6,656 bases of DNA from Deltaproteobacteria bacterium. GTDB taxonomy: Bacteria > Myxococcota_A > Polyangia > HGW-17. The stretch is taken from assembly GCA_003249585.1 (NCBI GenBank), contig QKIM01000030.1, positions 1 through 6,656 on the forward strand, in the 5' to 3' direction. The notes below the pieces were generated by a model. That model was not told the origin of the DNA, ran no database searches, and worked only from the letters and a program-made list of their open reading frames with translations. Below are positions 5,925 to 6,656 of this stretch, one piece after another. Each line of letters starts with the position of its first letter. Within the stretch, counting starts at the first letter, position 1. The position numbers were made by a program, and so were the translations under genes.

Positions 5925-6656
5925 ATGGCGAAGCATTCCTATCCTACAGTTATCGATCAGACCGAGATCAAGAACCTGGAGAAACGCATCATCCTGTTCC
6001 GTGAGACCATGGTCGGGCTCCCGGAGGAGGAAGTGCGGACGCTGACCAATTTTCTCGATATAACATGGTGCTATCATGAGTTTGCCATCGAGGGGATTGT
6101 GCTCAATCATCTGGAGATCAAGTCGGCTCTCGATGATCGGATCATCAGCGACTCCACGCTCATTCCCCACTACGACGAGGTGAAGGCCTTCTACGACGGC
6201 GTAAAGAAGCTGCGGGCCGAGGCCCAGAAGAAGCGGCTCACCCTCAGCGTCAACTTCATCAAGGAGCTGCACGGACTCATCAGCGAACCCGGCGCCTCCA
6301 AACAGAACAACTACCGCAAGGAGATCCCCCTGCACCGGCAATACGCCCATGACTTCGCCCCGCCGGAAAAGATCCCCTACCGGATGCGCAAGCTTGGGGA
6401 ATTTCTTCAGTCCCAGTCCTTCCGGAAGATGCCGCCCCTGCTCAAGGCGGCCTCGGCCCACAACAAGATCATGGCCATCTTCCCCTGGAGCCGCAAATCC
6501 GGCACCCTCGCGCGCCTCATCATGAACCTCATCCTCATGCACTCGGATTACCCGGTGGCCCTCATCCCCGACGTGGAGCGCCAGACCTATTACGACAACA
6601 TCCAGGTGGATCTGACCCACGACAGCGATATCCGGATGGTTAATTTCTTGAATGAA
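5925..6656 (+). CDS. Fic-fold protein with destroyed catalytic motif (partial, runs off the right edge)
   Basis: The visible 244 residues follow the layout of class II Fic proteins. They have an N-terminal inhibitory helix with HEFAIEG (51-57, E56), then LSVNFIKELHGLI (107-119), YRKEIPLHRQYAHDFAPP (130-147), KMPPLLKAASAHNKIMAIF (168-186), and LARLIMNLILMHSDYP (195-210) leading into RQTYYDNI (219-226). Fic enzymes normally attach AMP or another nucleotide moiety to target hydroxyls. The active-site signature HPFxDGNGRxxR is here FPWSRKSGTLAR (186-197): the catalytic histidine is Phe, the metal-binding acidic residue is Arg, and the anion-hole residues and first arginine are lost. The second arginine (R197) and inhibitory E56 remain. 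The usual S/T four residues before the inhibitory Glu is E52. Other frames across this spot give no Fic motif, so a frameshift is not the cause. A strong AGGAG at 5915-5919 supports the start. The frame is still open at the window end. AMPylation by the usual mechanism is not expected; a scaffold, regulator or other chemistry is possible. Confidence 0.82.
   Translation, partial: MAKHSYPTVIDQTEIKNLEKRIILFRETMVGLPEEEVRTLTNFLDITWCYHEFAIEGIVLNHLEIKSALDDRIISDSTLIPHYDEVKAFYDGVKKLRAEAQKKRLTLSVNFIKELHGLISEPGASKQNNYRKEIPLHRQYAHDFAPPEKIPYRMRKLGEFLQSQSFRKMPPLLKAASAHNKIMAIFPWSRKSGTLARLIMNLILMHSDYPVALIPDVERQTYYDNIQVDLTHDSDIRMVNFLNE

Noticed and set aside
6475..6515. A frameshift as the explanation for the missing Fic motif
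   Set aside because: I translated the other two frames across this stretch; neither contains HPF or DGNGR, and homology resumes in the same frame on both sides.
5922..6620. 232-codon minus-strand frame opposite the Fic-like gene
   Set aside because: The + strand product aligns along its length with the Fic fold and has AGGAG before its ATG; the reverse product shows no recognisable features.
1..6656. CRISPR array, tRNA, rRNA, insertion sequence or phage attachment site
   Set aside because: No regularly spaced repeats, tRNA-like cloverleaf, transposase-like product or flanking terminal repeats were seen. The only tandem repeat is the two-copy 21-base unit inside a gene.

Overview
The window is GC-rich, with strongly G/C-biased third codon positions, and carries five protein genes, one of them running off the right edge. 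The gene types suggest a member of Myxococcota or a related former deltaproteobacterial lineage: a Ser/Thr kinase with an HRDISPPN-type catalytic loop, and an FHA-like/TonB-like (AgmX/PglI C-terminal type) envelope protein. This placement is inferred from protein style only; no rRNA or other phylogenetic marker is present.

Layout, left to right: a short AT-rich leader (1-156) precedes a tail-anchored Ser/Thr protein kinase (157-1590, +). It converges across a hairpin-containing gap on a minus-strand gene for an FHA-like, single-membrane-span, AgmX/PglI-type protein (1698-3335, -). A 263-base non-coding gap (3336-3598) holds a structured leader for that gene and, unexpectedly, a terminator pointing along the + strand. 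Next come, on the minus strand, an unrecognised lipoprotein (3599-4456) and, 26 bases upstream of it, an FtsW-type SEDS glycosyltransferase (4483-5715); these two look co-transcribed. A 209-base divergent intergenic region (5716-5924) separates ftsW from a plus-strand gene (5925 to the window end) encoding a Fic-fold protein.

Functional reading: most of the window concerns the cell envelope and signalling. FtsW polymerises peptidoglycan, the lipoprotein probably sits in the outer membrane, the FHA/AgmX-type protein spans cytoplasm and periplasm, and the kinase is a membrane-anchored cytoplasmic signalling enzyme. That the kinase acts on the neighbouring FHA-like protein is only a suggestion from position, and the FHA-like domain lacks part of the usual phosphothreonine-binding signature.

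The most unusual feature is the Fic protein. Its overall fold, including the FICD-like N-terminal inhibitory helix, is easy to recognise, but the catalytic histidine and nearly the whole HPFxDGNGR signature are replaced. The inhibitory glutamate and its predicted arginine partner are both kept. The reading frame is intact, so it looks like a maintained pseudoenzyme rather than a decaying gene. An inverted repeat lies over its likely promoter.
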